Shown piece by piece: positions 33,490-46,513 of a stretch of DNA of 64,000 bases. A program made the position numbers and the translations under genes. Position 1 is the first letter of the stretch. Every line of letters begins with the position of its first letter. A model generated the notes under the pieces. It was not told the origin of the DNA, ran no database searches, and saw nothing but the letters and a program-made list of their open reading frames with translations. Source of the DNA: Mycoplasma sp. NEAQ87857 (lineage in GTDB: Bacteria > Bacillota_I > Bacilli_A > Mycoplasmatales > Metamycoplasmataceae); the NCBI RefSeq assembly GCF_009792315.1, contig NZ_CP045542.1, positions 1,116,001-1,180,000 on the forward strand. Direction: 5' to 3'.

Positions 33490-33636
33490 ATAAAAAAGAA
33501 AACTCCCTTTCAGGAGTTTAAAGCGTTTTTTTATTTGAAAAAGGATTGTTGGGCGATTATTAATTTTGATTCTAGGTCAAACTTAACAATCTGGATAAAC
33601 AACATAAACCAGATATATTACTTATCTCACTAATCT
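33490..33636 (-). ncRNA. Third small-RNA-like unit next to RNA 2
   Basis: On the minus strand there is TATAAT (33643-33648) with TTGTAA 15 bases upstream. The terminator is AAACTCC/GGAGTTT (33500-33519) followed by TTTTCTTTTTT. Between them, GATTGTT/AACAATC (33544-33550, 33585-33591) encloses TTTGA/TCAAA (33565-33569, 33577-33581). An ATCTGG/CCAGAT hairpin (33589-33614) overlaps the first by three bases, so the two may be alternatives. On the minus strand the inner loop reads CCUAGAA, complementary to the UUCUAGG loops of RNAs 1 and 2. A plus-strand transcript is not excluded, because the topA terminator at 33682 works in both directions. Confidence 0.5.
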
Positions 33637-33681
33637 GATAATATTATACACTTATTTTTTGATTTACAATAAAAATAAATA

Positions 33682-33707
33682 AAAAAGCAGCTTTATTGCT
33701 GCTTTTT
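33682..33707 (-). terminator. Terminator after ICE topA
   Basis: AAAAAGCAGC-TTTATT-GCTGCTTTTT, a perfect 10-bp stem with T-runs on both strands, about 110 bases beyond the topA stop. Confidence 0.85.
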
Positions 33708-33815
33708 GGATTTTCTTATTAATATAATATATTTAGCTAAGAAAATCTATCATAAATAGTGTATATATTATATTAAATAATAACTAAAAAGTCAAGAAAA
33801 TTTATTAGAAATTAC

Positions 33816-35684
33816 TTATTTTTTTAGTTTTTTGTTATTTTTATAAATGTTATTTCATTCTATAGAACATCCACTAGAAATTTTTGTTGATGCATCATAT
33901 TTATAATTGCTACAAACTCAAAAAGTATTTCCCGTTTTTGATGTTCTTTCAATTCTGTATTCATTACAAGCATCACAAAACTTTTCTTTGCTTCTTGTGT
34001 ATCTAGATTCTTTGATTTCTTGTTTTAAATTTGAATAATCTTGATTAGTTTTATTATTTAATAAGTTTGAAATCAAATTATCTTGCATTTTTAAATATGC
34101 TTGATAATTGTTTTGGCCTAGCACAATAGAATCTAAATCTTTTTCAAAATTCTTTGTAAAATCATAGTTGCAAAAGTCTTTAAATTCTCTTTCAACTATT
34201 TGATATAGTACCTTACCTTTATGAGTTAGCACTAAGTCCTTTTTATTTTTAATTGCGTATTCACGATCTAATAATATTCCACCAAATGTTGCATAAGTGC
34301 TAGGACGACCAATGCTTTTATGCTCTAACTCATTAATTAATGAAGCTTCTGTATATAACTTAGGTTCAGGATTTAAATTAACTTGTTTAACTTCTGATGA
34401 TGATTTATAGCTTTGATTTAAAGTAAAAGACTTAATATCATCATCTTTGTTTAGGTATCTTACAAACCCTAAAAAAGTGAATTTTTTAGATGTTGTAATA
34501 AAACAATGATTATTTGAACTTAATTTAATTTTAGTATTTTGATATATAGCATCCTTTAATCCTTGGAGAATAGTTCTATTATATAAAGTTTCATATATAC
34601 CTAGTTCTAATTGCTTATACTTATCAATTAAACTCATTGTTGTTATTTCAGGATGGACAATTCTCAAGCACTCATGAGCTTCTTGAGAATTTTCATTATT
34701 TTTATAATTTCTTACATCTTTAACATCTAAAATATCTTCAACTTGATGATATTTTTTAATCTTGAGATAATCAATAAGTTCAATCATAAAATCATTACTT
34801 ATATTATAGTTATCAGTTCTTGGATAAGTAATTAATCCATCTTGATATAGCACTTGTAAAGCGTTTTGAACTTCTTTTGCTTTAACATTATACTTTTTAG
34901 TTATATCAACTAATAAAGTACTTGTAATATAAGGTTTAGGAACTTTTAATGCTTTAGGTGCTTCAGTAGTTATTTTAGTACATTGAACTTGATTAATATT
35001 TGTATCGATTTGATCTTGAGAATCATAATATTTAATATTCTCATTTTCATCAATCTCTGTTAAACTAACTTCTTTTTGATTATCACCTAAGACATTAATA
35101 GTTAATTTAAACTTATAATTTGGTTGATAATTAGCAATCTCTTTATCTCTATCTCCTAGTAATTTAACAGCTACACCTTGAATTCTACCTATGCTTTTAA
35201 GTCCTAAATTTTGTTGAATGAAACTACTTGCACGATATCCAAAAAGTTTATCATAAATCAATCTAGCAAATTGAGCATAAACTAAATTCATATTCAATTC
35301 AATTGGATTATTTATAGCTTGATTTATTGCTTTAGCAGATATCTCGTGAAAGACAATTCTTTTAGCATTTTGTAATTTTGATTTAGGTAATGAATTATAA
35401 ATATGATATGCAATAGCTTCGCCTTCACGATCTGGATCTGAAGCTATATAAATATTTTGATATTTAAAATTATTAATGCTATCAAGAATATTTTTTCAAG
35501 TCTTTTTACCATTATCACTATAAACAAAACTAGGTTCATATTGTTGATTGATACCCACATTATAAAGTCCATTGTTTTCAAGTTCTTTAAAATGTCCCCC
35601 AGTAGCTACAACAGAATAACCATCACCTAAAATTTGTTTGATTTTCTTAATTTTACCAGCACCTTCAATTATTACTAAATTCAT
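33816..35684 (-). CDS. topA: ICE-borne DNA topoisomerase I (type IA)
   Basis: The 622-aa protein relaxes or decatenates DNA by single-strand passage. The Toprim domain has NLVIIEGAGKIKKIKQIL and IYIASDPDREGEAIAYHI (DxDxE). The catalytic tyrosine lies in GLITYPRTDN, about residue 287. RPSTYATFGGIL and GRIQGVAV are further family blocks. The C-terminus has a single Cys4 zinc finger (CDAC and later CSNY...GC), fewer than chromosomal TopA. The start has AAAGGAGAATT and lies 10 bases after the surface protein stop. A mobile-element topoisomerase is expected to help process the transfer intermediate. Confidence 0.93.
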
Positions 35685-35693
35685 AATTCTCCT

Positions 35694-38600
35694 TTATTTA
35701 ATACGATGCTTAAATTTACGAATATATACAAAATATCCTAATCCTAAAGTCAATATAGTTCCAAAAATACCTAATGGAATACCAATAAGTAATCTTTTTC
35801 TTGTTTCTTTTGAAACTTTATCTTCTACTTTCATTGGAACTTTAACTATAGCTTCAGGTTCTTTTTCTACAAATGCTTCATCTTTAGCAATAGCATTTTT
35901 AACTATTTTTTTATCAGTAAAGTTATTTACTTCTAATAGTATGTAGTTTTTAGCTAATCCATAAACTCCATTAATCTTAATAGTTGTAGTGATTAATTTA
36001 TTATTATCACTGAGTAATGTATCAGCTGCTTTTTGAAGTTCGCTATCTTTAATTCTTCAAAATTTAGTTTCAGTACCAATTCTTGTAAAATAGGACTTTA
36101 TATAATTTAAAATGCTACTTGTTATCTCACTTGATGAATAAGCATTTAATGAAAGAGGAGAGAGTTGAAATTTGGATAAATCAATCAAGTTGTTTCTTAT
36201 TAATTCAACTTTTGGAGCATTGTCTTTATTATTAGTATCTAAATTTGCAATAAATTTATCATTTTCTCTTTTAGTTAAATCTTTTGATGCTTTTGTTTCA
36301 TTTTCAGGTGATTGATATTGATTAACTACATCAAATGATGTCTGATTAATTGTATATTTATCAATCGCTTTAATAACAAAAGTTTCAGTTTGATTATTTA
36401 ATAAGTTTTGTAATTTATTAGTATTATTAATATCAACTATTAAATAATCTAATTGATATAATAATCCATCATCAAGAAGTGATTCTTTTACATATTGAAT
36501 AATTTGCTCTCTAATTTCTTTAATCTTATTAGTGTTTAAAGTTAGATTTTGCAACTTAATTTTAGCTAAATCATATTTTTTGCCATCTTGTACTTTATCA
36601 TCATTAGAACTTGAAGAACTTGAATCATTATTTGAAGGAGTGTTTTTGAGTTTATCCAACTCTTTATTTAATCCATCTAAAATAGGTTTTTTATCTGTAT
36701 CAGTAAGATTTGGATCTTTTTCTACTTTTTTGATTCTGTCTTCAATTTCTTTGATTTTGTTTTTAGTGATAATATCATCAAGTTGATTCTTTAATTTTTC
36801 TAATTCATCTTTATATTTTTCATCGTTTGCTTTTAACTTATCTAAAGCATCCTTTAATGCTTTTTCTAAGTCTTTAATTAATTTATCTTTTGTTTCTTTA
36901 TCTATGTTCCTGTCTTCTTTGATGATGTTAATAGAATTAACAATATCATCAATCTTACTCTTATCATTTGAGCTAATAGTAAGAGTGTTAGATACATAGA
37001 AACTAATTGATCCAGAAATTAAAGCATTATTAGGAAGAATTGTAATTTTTGCTTTTGTATTACTCAATAACAATTCAATCACTTGATCAATATTAGATAA
37101 TAAAACTTGAGATAAAACTAAATTATGTTTAGATAACTCTGATTGAACATAATTTGTAATTAGCTCTCTAGCTTCATTTTTAGAAGCTACAGCTATTTCT
37201 AAATCATTAATATTAATTGAACTTAAATCAAAATTTGACTTAAGTTTTTTACTTGTGAAATTAACTATTGGAATTTGATTATATCCTTTGTTGTTAGCTA
37301 AAGAAATGTTTAGTTTTTTAATATATGGATAAACAAGTTCTAAATAATTAGAAGGATTTAAGTTTTCAACTTCAATGACATTCAACATATCATTTGCTAT
37401 TGAATCTAAATTGGTGATTGTATATTCGGTAATACTACTATTTAATTGTTTAATTCTTTTATCTACTTCATCAGAAATAGTTTTCTTAATTTGTTCTACA
37501 TCATTAAGACCATTTAAATTAATCAAACTAACATCTAATGAATATAATTTTCCTTTTAGTTCAGCATCTTTATCTAAAACAAAATCATTAATATCTTTAA
37601 ATAGATATCAAACTCTAGGTTCTAAAGTGTATAAGTTTGAATCTGCACTTTCTTTTAAATTAGTTTCAATTTGAATTCTAAAGTTATTTTTATATTTTCT
37701 ATTTCTACTAATAGAAATATAAACGGTATCTAACTTATCAAATTGATCTTCTTCATTAAAGATTTTATCTGCTGTAGTTTCATATTGAATTCTTTGATTT
37801 GAGTACCTATTAAGTTGTACATTTTCTTTAATTCATTCATTAACTTTGTCAAAGTTTAATGATAAATTAATGTTAGTTGCAACTCTATTATTAATATAGT
37901 TATCTTTGACAGTATCACTATCATCAGTGAAAGCAACATTAAGCACAAAACTTTTATAAACTAAATTATATTTATTTGCATCAACACCAAATTTTAAATT
38001 AAGTTTTAAAATGAGTCTATTATCATTTGTTAATGATGCTTCATAAATTTTCACTTTATCTTTATTATCAAAATTAGTTGCAAAATCATCTAACAATAAA
38101 TTAAATTGACTTTCATTTGATAAATAACGATTAATAAAATCTTGTTTTGATCAAGTTAAAGGTATTTTTTTGAAACTTGGTCTAATATTGATGTAATTAT
38201 GAGTCCTATTAGTTGAATACTTATTAGCTTCATCTAAACTATATTCATAATTAGCAAATTCAGGAATATAGTTTAAAACTTCTTCATAAGATAGTTTTTT
38301 AATGTTTTCTAATGATAAGAATTTAATTTTATTTAATCATTTTTCTAATTTATTACCAATTTTTGAATTTCAAAAAGGAATTATATTAGGTGAATTAACT
38401 ACTTCAGAGAACTTTTTATTCTTTGAAGCATTTTGTCCTGAAACTGGTTCATAGATATTAATGATTTTATAAGTATTGACTGTTTTATTGTTTTTAGCAC
38501 TAAATAATCAGTTTCCTTCATTTGAAAAATATGAATCTTTAAATGTGCTTGATGGTAAAACGTGTTTATTTAAAGTGTTAAAATTTCCATTTTGTAAAAC

Positions 38601-40865
38601 ATCATTACTTACTGAATAATAAGAGTAATTAGGATTACTTGAACTATCAGCACTTACTAATTCTTGTAAAGCTCCTTTATTTAAACTGATAGCTTCAGCA
38701 ATAAATCCAGGAAATACTTTTCCACCTTGTTTGAATAAAAATGTTTTGGTACCAATTGGAAGACCAGTAGTAGAAGAATATGAATCTCCTGTTGATGGAA
38801 CTGTATTGACTCAAACAAGTTCTTTTTTAGTACCAGTACTTGGATCAATTTCTGGATCATAATCAGGATTTGGTATTTTATTACCTTTTTCATCAACTAC
38901 AACTTTTCCATTTGAATCTTTAACATAAGGTTCTATTTGAGCTTGTTGGTTTGGATTATTAGTAGGATCTCAAGCATATCACTTAAAATCATTAAATGGT
39001 GCTTGAGATTCAATAACAATTTTTGCTTTAAGTTGCTGTTTGATGTTGTTTTCATTATTATTAGTGTTTTCCTTGTATTGGACTAACAATACTTCATACT
39101 CATTAGTGTTCTCTTCATCACGTTTGAATAATAAATCTTTTTTATCTACTAATCTATTATCAAATAGCGATTTTTTAAATTCACCATTAATAACATCTAC
39201 AGCTTTACCATTGATATATAAAACTTCATTTTCTTTTGGAGAATTAAATATTAATGTTAATGGAGCGTGGAATACATATGTACCTTTATCAAAAGTACAT
39301 CCTTCAGCTCCTTCTTGACATTCATTAGCTTTTAAAGGTGGTAAATAATCAAAATTATCTTTAACAAGTTCTGTAGTATTAGTATTGAAATCAACAAATC
39401 TAGTTGGTATCATTTCTAATCTATCTCACAACTCTTTATTTTTACTATTATTATCAACTTTTAAATGCACAGCTAAATTTCGAACAACTAACAGCTTATC
39501 ATCTTCGTCATCATCTAATTTTGTTTCTCTATTATCTATATAAATATTAATATATTTGATTCTAGGATCAGATGAAGTTTCATTAGATAATTCAAAAGAA
39601 AAATTAAATTTATAATTATCGCTAGTTTGATTAGCTTCTTTTTCAATTGATTTTAATTGCTTTGCAAATAATTGATTATTATTTTCATCTCAATCTGTTG
39701 TTGAACTTGAAGTAAATAAATTATATTTAGTATTTTCAAAATATCTTTTAAAAGAGTTAGCTAAATTATTATTAACTCTAATCAAGTTTCTTGTTTTATT
39801 TTGTTTATTTATGATAAATCTATTTTTTATAAAAACTTTTATATTATCAGTTGGACGAATAATTAATTTAGGATAAAAATAATTATTAGCTTTTTCTACT
39901 TGACTTTTTCATCAATACATATCAGCAAAAGCAGGTGGTGTTTGATTACTAAGGTAAATTTGATCTACTTTATAATAAGGATCATAAACGTGATTTTTTA
40001 AAGTTAAATCAACTGAATTGAATCTATTATTTTGTAAAGTTAAATTTCAATTTATTTCTTCGTCATTAGTTATTGAATTGTTATGATTACTATATTCTCT
40101 TATCAAACTTTTTAAAAAGGATGCTTGATTGTTAAAATCATATGATGAAAAGATAGCTTTATAATCTAAATATAAAGATGATAATCTATATCAATGTTCT
40201 TCATCTCAATCAAGTCAATTATAATAATCTTTATTATAAGGTTTTAAGATAACTTTTTTATTAACTATTGCTTTAAATTGATCGAAATTTATGTTTGTTG
40301 AATTTGAAATTGGAAAATAATTACGCACAATCCGTACTGGAGGATTTGAATTAAAAACTAGATTTGGAACTTTTTCTTGCGTTTCGTTAAATGAATAAAC
40401 ATGATTTAAGACTAATGCTCTTCAATAGTATTCATCTCTTGAGTTTTGCAATCTTCTAACGACAGTATAATTTTCATCATATCATTCAGGATTACTATGT
40501 TTATCATTTCCTCAACTATTAGGTCTTCCAAAATATCTTATTGATTCATTTCCGTTGCCTTGATCATATAATAATCCATAATCTCTAGTAATAAGAGTAG
40601 TATGACCTAGAAAATATCAAGCATAGAAAAAGGTATCATTTGGAGTTATTGTAAATGTTCTTGATATTTCTTGTTTAAAAACCTTAAAATCATCTTCAGT
40701 TCTTATTTTTACACCATCAGAAAAATAGTCATCATCTTCTGAGTTTTCTTCTTCTCATCTTGAATAAAAATCTAATACATCACCTTCGCTTCAAGATAAA
40801 GTAGCTAAAGGTATAAATGAAGTTGATCCTAAAATCAAACTTGGTAATATTTTTTTAATTTTCAT
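35694..40865 (-). CDS. Large ICE surface protein, membrane anchored (1723 aa)
   Basis: The frame is open from ATG 40865 (MKIKKILPSLILGSTSFIPLA, a signal peptide) to TAA 35694. The mature part is predicted extracellular: a beta-rich N-terminal ~1100 residues, then a Lys/Glu-rich coiled coil with LKNQLDDIITKNKIKEIEDRI, a SSSSSS linker, and a C-terminal membrane helix (IGIPLGIFGTILTLGLGYFVYI) followed by a basic tail. Position and size fit what I recall as the Mbov_0399 ICE family. I infer a role in mating contact or adhesion; no enzyme motif is visible. topA follows with a 9-base gap. Confidence 0.82.
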
Positions 40866-40877
40866 TATAAATCCTTT

Positions 40878-41477
40878 CTACAACATAAATTTTTCAATAT
40901 CTAGTTCATTCTTATTATCTTTATCTTTACTTTCATCCATTTCTTTTTTAAGTTCCTTTTTAATATCATAATCATTATATTTAGCAATATTTTTCAATAA
41001 AGCTTTCATATAATCATCAAAATAATCTAATACGTTATTTACTTGTTTCATATCAAGCTTCATTTTTTCATTCTTTGCATTAACTAAATAATTCCTTAAA
41101 TTTTTAAAGTTTTGATTTTCAGAAACTTTATGCTCAGGATTGATTTTTAATGCTTCCATCATAAAATCTAATTTTTTATTAATGATAACTAGCTCAATAT
41201 CTCTGTTTTCAAAATCGCTTCTAATTGTTTTTAAAAACGGAGTTAATGAAGCTCACATCGCTTTTCTAAAAGCGTAAAATATTTCTTGTTGAAAATTAGA
41301 TACATTTCTTTCTAATTCTTCACTTTTTAATTTATCAAGCAAGACATTTACAATTTCTTTGCTTGCTAAAGTTTGCTTTTCTGATTTAATTTTTTGCATT
41401 CATTTTGCAATTAAATTAACTTCATCATCATCTAATCCATTAAATCTAACAGTTAAATTATTTAATTTTTTATCCAT
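40878..41477 (-). CDS. ICE protein with ribbon-helix-helix-like N-terminus (199 aa)
   Basis: It starts MDKKLNNLTVRFNGLDDDEV, a pattern of a beta strand (LTVRFNGL) followed by two helices (DDEVNLIAKWMQK, KEIVNVLLDKL) as in ribbon-helix-helix DNA-binding or accessory proteins. The rest is helical and charged, ending KNELDIEKFML. It sits between virB4 and the large surface protein, 8 bases from the former. The place matches what I recall as the Mbov_0398 ICE family. A relaxosome accessory or regulatory role is an inference. Confidence 0.7.
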
Positions 41478-41485
41478 AATTACTC

Positions 41486-44239
41486 CTATTCAAAAATTAA
41501 GTATTGTTCAATATCGTTATAGTGTAGTTGAATTCTAGTTCTAGAATTTTGATTCATACTAAATAGAACTTGTCCTTTTGACGCTGTAGCTAAAAAGTTA
41601 AGTTCATTTTCCGTTAATCCACCTGAAAAACTATACATATCATTAACTGCTTCAATATCTGCTTTTCTTAAATTAAAGAAAGTAGTATATTGACAGTTTT
41701 CTAAAATTGCTATAGTTTGAGATTTAATATATTCGTTGTAAATTAACTCAGATGGATTTTGTGTGGTTAAGTTCATACTTGCATTAAACTTTCTTACAGT
41801 TTTAACCATTGTATAAATAAAGTCTAATCCTACAGGATTATTACTATCAATGTATAAATGAACTTCATCTACAAAAATATTTAAAAACTTATTTTTATTA
41901 GTTAAAAAGTTATTAATTACTAAGTTTTGAATAAAGTTCAAGATAACAAAGATAGCTAACTGACTAGTTGCATCACCTTTAAGTTTCCCAAATTGCTTAT
42001 TTTGAATCTTCTGTGTGTTAAAAACAATTAAATCATTATCAAGATTAATATTTGTGTGATTATTATAGAATGTTTGATACTTACCTTGATTTTCAAAGAA
42101 GTATTCTAACAATTCTATTAAATCTAACTGATCTTGATATTTTCTTAACTTTTCTTCTTTATTAGAAAAAGTAATAGATTTTAACTCCTGGATTAAATCA
42201 CTAATAATAGGATAGTCTTGATTACTCAATTTTCTAAAATCTAATTTATCATCATAAAACTTTCATTTCTTGTATAAATTTTGTAACGCAACATTTAGTA
42301 ATAAAGTTCTTTTTTCAGTCATATTGTTTTCAAAAACAATATTGAAAAACAATTGTAAGTAATCAATATGTTTATTAATAATACTTTCATTAGTTATATT
42401 ATTACCACTTGATAATTGGTTATTAACTTGTAATGGATTAATACTAATACCATTTCCAACACCTAAATCAATTACATTACCTCCAAGCATTTTAGCTAAT
42501 TTAGAATATTCATTTTGTGGATCGATAATGATTACTTTTCTATCGTTTGCAAAAGCATTTAAAATTTGTTTTTTAACAAAGGTACTTTTACCACTACCAC
42601 TAACTCCAAAAACAAATTGATTATAGTTGGTTCTGGTCATTGATTTTTTATAGAATTTTTCTCAGATAATAGGTTCTCCTGTAGAAATAGAATTACCTAA
42701 ATAAAAATCATTACCATCATTTACATAATCATTATTAAATCCCCATCCATTAGCTAAATTAACTGTTGAAAATTGAGTATTATCATTTAGTAAATCTTGA
42801 TTACTTAAAGCACTAGTTGCTAAAGCTTGGAATTGTCTAAACATTAATCCATTAAGATAGATTTTGAATTTTGAACAAAATCTTCTATTTAGTTCTTCTT
42901 GTTTTTTAAGTTCTTTTAAACTATCGCTTTGATTCATTAAAAGAACATTTAAATTTACTAATTTATTTCCATTAGTAATAACTTGATCAGTAATATAAGA
43001 AATAGCTTGATATTCTAAATCATTGAATTTAGAACGAATCACGTTCTTTGTTTCTTGAGAATTATCAATTAATTTCTTATTTACTCTATTTAATAAATTA
43101 TGAGCTCCTTCATCATCATAACATTCAAAATGAACAATTAAATCACTATCACTTTGAAGCAAGATGCTCAATCAATTTTCTTGTAATTGTGTTGGATATC
43201 TTCTAATTGATTGAATTGAGTGATATTGATTATCTTGAATGTAATGATTACTTTTAAATATAACTTCATCAAAATCAAAAACTTCATCTAGTGAGATAAA
43301 ATCTTGTTGTTTTTGAGTTTTGTTTTTTAATTTAACTAAAGTTTGATAAACAACACTATCAACTTCTTCTTCATCATCTTGATCAATTTTGTTCGCTTGC
43401 TCTAAAGCAAGTTCTAACTTCTCTTGATCAATCTTTCAGTGATGTAAATTTGCAATAAACTCAACACTAGCTTTAGCATCAAGTAAGTTGCAATCTATTC
43501 CAATGTTAGTTAAATCTCACATTGTACTATCTACAAGTTCATTTAACTTTTGATATTGTTTTTCATAGATAACAAAATAGTAGTTATCTACCATTTCGTT
43601 ATTTGAGTTTTGTAATCTTTCAAAATCATCAAGAACTTGAGAATAATATTCTCCAAATACTTCTTGAGCTTGAATGTTAGAAGTATTTTCTAATTGATCA
43701 ATTTTGTTTAATCCGTTTTGTTGAATATTAATTAAATTGTCTTGGTAATTATTTTTCTCTTTACGTTTGATTAAACTACCCATTACATTAAATTGATCAA
43801 AAATGTTAGCGATTTGATTTAGTTTAATATTCTTATCAAATTCGCTTTCGACAAAAGGATTAATTCCTTTAAAATGAATTATTTTTAAATAATTACCTTT
43901 TTTAGTTTTAACACTATCTTTATAGATTTTTGAATATGCGATTAATTGTTTTTTATTTTTGTTCTTATTGTTATATTGCTTTTGAGTAAAAGCATAAGTA
44001 ATATAACAAAAGACTAAACGATATAATCTCATATTTTGACTTGGGATGTTAATTAAAAAAAGTAGTCAAGGTAATAAAATACTTATTACTATAACTACTT
44101 TTAATCAAGAAACAAATGTGATATTTAGTGCGATTGCAAAGGATAAAATTACACCAATAAATAAAAATCCTGCATCTAAGAAAGTTAATTTTTGTATAAA
44201 AAAGCGTTGTTGCTTTTTTAAGCTATTAGGCTGTAGCAT
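41486..44239 (-). CDS. Conjugative transfer ATPase, VirB4/TraE type
   Basis: VirB4-type ATPases energise assembly and substrate transfer of type IV secretion systems. The 917-aa protein has two N-terminal membrane helices. Its C-terminal ATPase has Walker A FGVSGSGKSTFVKKQI (about residues 544-560), DPQNEYSKLA (the VirB4 arm), Walker B NIFVDEVHLYID (about 785), and TTQNPSEL. Many Trp codons are TGA. I use the ATG at 44239 as the first in-frame start after a stop; no strong ribosome binding site precedes it. It corresponds to what I recall as the Mbov_0397 family. Confidence 0.95.
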
Positions 44240-44259
44240 ATGATTTAATTAAGATAAAC

Positions 44260-46083
44260 TTATTTCTTATCTTTGTTAGATAAGTTTTTATAATCTTTGT
44301 ATTCATCACTTGAAGTATAATCTTTTCAAGATTTAAGATATTCTTCATTTGATTGTTTGAATTCTTCTTCATTTTTGTATGGATTGAGTTTTAAATTTAA
44401 ATGATCTTTTGCTTTATCTTTGAATGATTGGTGAGTTTCATTTAATGTTAAAATTCTATCATCTAGTCTTCTTTTTGCTTTAGTTGCTTTAGAATCTAAA
44501 ATACCATTTTTATTCAATTTAGAATTTTGAATTGAAGTGGTTAATCTTGCTTTTAAATTCTTAATTGGAGTAAATTGTTTATTATTATCAAATCCAATAG
44601 TATCATTGATAAACGATTCTTTACCACCATTATCTTCATAAAAATTAGATAAATGATCAATTTGATTATTAATATTTTGATTGTGCTCTAATTGATCACT
44701 AGATAATACTTCATTACTCTTTGGAACATATAATTGTCTTTGTAAGCTTTGAATTTGATCACCATTATTAAAATCAGCTATTAAGTTTTTATGCAATAAA
44801 CTTGCATCGCTATCTGATAAATTCATTTTATCTGCATAATTTGCTGCGTAATTTTCTGTTCTACTTTTAGCTGATTTAAATTTATCTGAATTAAACAACT
44901 GATTTGTTTTATTTCTAGCAAAATTACCAAATGATTTTGCACCTTTAGCTAATTTATTACCAGCAAATTTTCCAACTAAAGCTTTTTTAGATAAACCTGA
45001 AGCTAATCCAGTAGCAATAGCTCCAACTCCTCCAGTAGTAGCTGCAAATCCAACTTTTAATCCAGTGCTTAATGCAGAAGTTGAACGCATTAAACCTTGA
45101 AGTTCCATCATATCTTCTTTAGCTGAAACTTTATCACCAATAAAGGTAGTAATAATTGATGAAACAGAGCTAAATCCCATTGTTGAACCAACTAAAATAA
45201 TAAAGCTATATAAAAACTTTTCAATAAAGTTAAAATCATTATTTGCTCACGCTTGATTAAAAGCAACATTAATAAAAATCGCTCATATTTTTAAACTTAA
45301 TCCTAAGGACATAATAGCAAGTCATTTACTGATAAACAATTGAAATCAAATTTTAATTCTTGCTCCAGAATCAAAAATTGAAGTTGATGCAATTAATGGA
45401 CTAATGATAAACATAAAAAATAGTTGAAAGATTTTATTAACTACACCAAATAATGAAGACATTAAAATCATAAATACGACTATTGAAGGTAAAGCACCTA
45501 AAAAGATTAATTTAATACCTTCTCCAGTATTTAAATGAGCAAAAGTAGATGATGGTATAAAATAACTTGTATTAATTCATTGCTCTTCAGGAACGCTTTC
45601 AGGACGAATGATACTTCATACATAACTTGAAACATCTAAATTAGCATTTTCACCTAAAATTAATTGAGTTATGTTGTTGATAAACAATCCTAAAATTGCT
45701 AAAACACTAACTAAACTCATTATTAATAAAACTGAAAATATACTTCATTTTAATGCGGTTTTAATTGGATTAACTACATCTATACTAGTGTTATTTTTGT
45801 TTCGATAAAATGTAAATCGTATCATTGAAGCAACAAAGAAGATAATCATCATTAAGACTGATACAATAGCAAATCTTATAAAAGTATAATTAACACTTAT
45901 GTTTCCAATGATATCTGTATCTTTATTAAAATTAACTCCAAATAATACTAATCCTGGTAATTCAAAAATAATAAAGCTTGCTCCACTTAAAATGTATGTT
46001 AAAAACGACATTATCAGAGCAACTGGTAATCAAAAAATTAAGAAGATTGGATAAACTATATATCCAAATAAAGCACCTAGCAT
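44260..46083 (-). CDS. ICE channel membrane protein, VirB6/TraG-like
   Basis: The 607-aa protein has 6-8 membrane helices in its first ~320 residues (for example FAIVSVLMMIIFFVASM and LPSIVVFMILMSSLFGVV). A glycine-rich region follows (AATTGGVGAIATGLASG), then a long hydrophilic, basic helical tail. This layout is that of the polytopic inner channel subunit of conjugation systems. It lies between the pilin-like gene and virB4 and matches what I recall as the Mbov_0396 ICE transmembrane family. Confidence 0.85.
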
Positions 46084-46115
46084 TGTTTAAGAAAAATCAA
46101 ATGATTTAATTTAAA

Positions 46116-46502
46116 TTAGAAATTTAAGTTTGAAACTAAATGATTATTTAATAAATTTGTATTGTGAATAAGTACTGTTTCTAGCGAGTTAGAGCTTGGA
46201 GCTAAATCACTAAAAGCTTTTGTTAAGATTCCTGAAATTGATCAAATGATGATAACTGCTAAAATAGCAACACCAATTCATTTTAAACGTTTAATTTCTT
46301 CAGCTCTTTTTTGTGAAGTATCACTTGATCCAATTTTGATTCATACAAAAATTGCAGTGATAATAAATCAAAGAGCTAATGCTCCCATCACAACTCCTAA
46401 TACAATGTTAATATAACCTTGGACAGTATTTGAGACGTTCTGTAAAGATTCTTTAAATTTCTCTGTGTTTTCTGCAAAAAGCGATGTAATTTTACCTATC
46501 AT
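46116..46502 (-). CDS. Pilin-like conjugal transfer protein (VirB2-like)
   Basis: This 128-aa protein has two hydrophobic helices (INIVLGVVMGALALWFIITAIF and WIGVAILAVIIIWSISGI) around a short basic loop with SDTSQKRAEEIKRLK. That is the topology of VirB2/TrbC-type pilins. The ATG at 46502 has AGGAGGTG close upstream. It is followed by the channel protein gene and matches the place of what I recall as the Mbov_0395 pilin-like family. Confidence 0.82.
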
Positions 46503-46513
46503 TAATGCACCTC

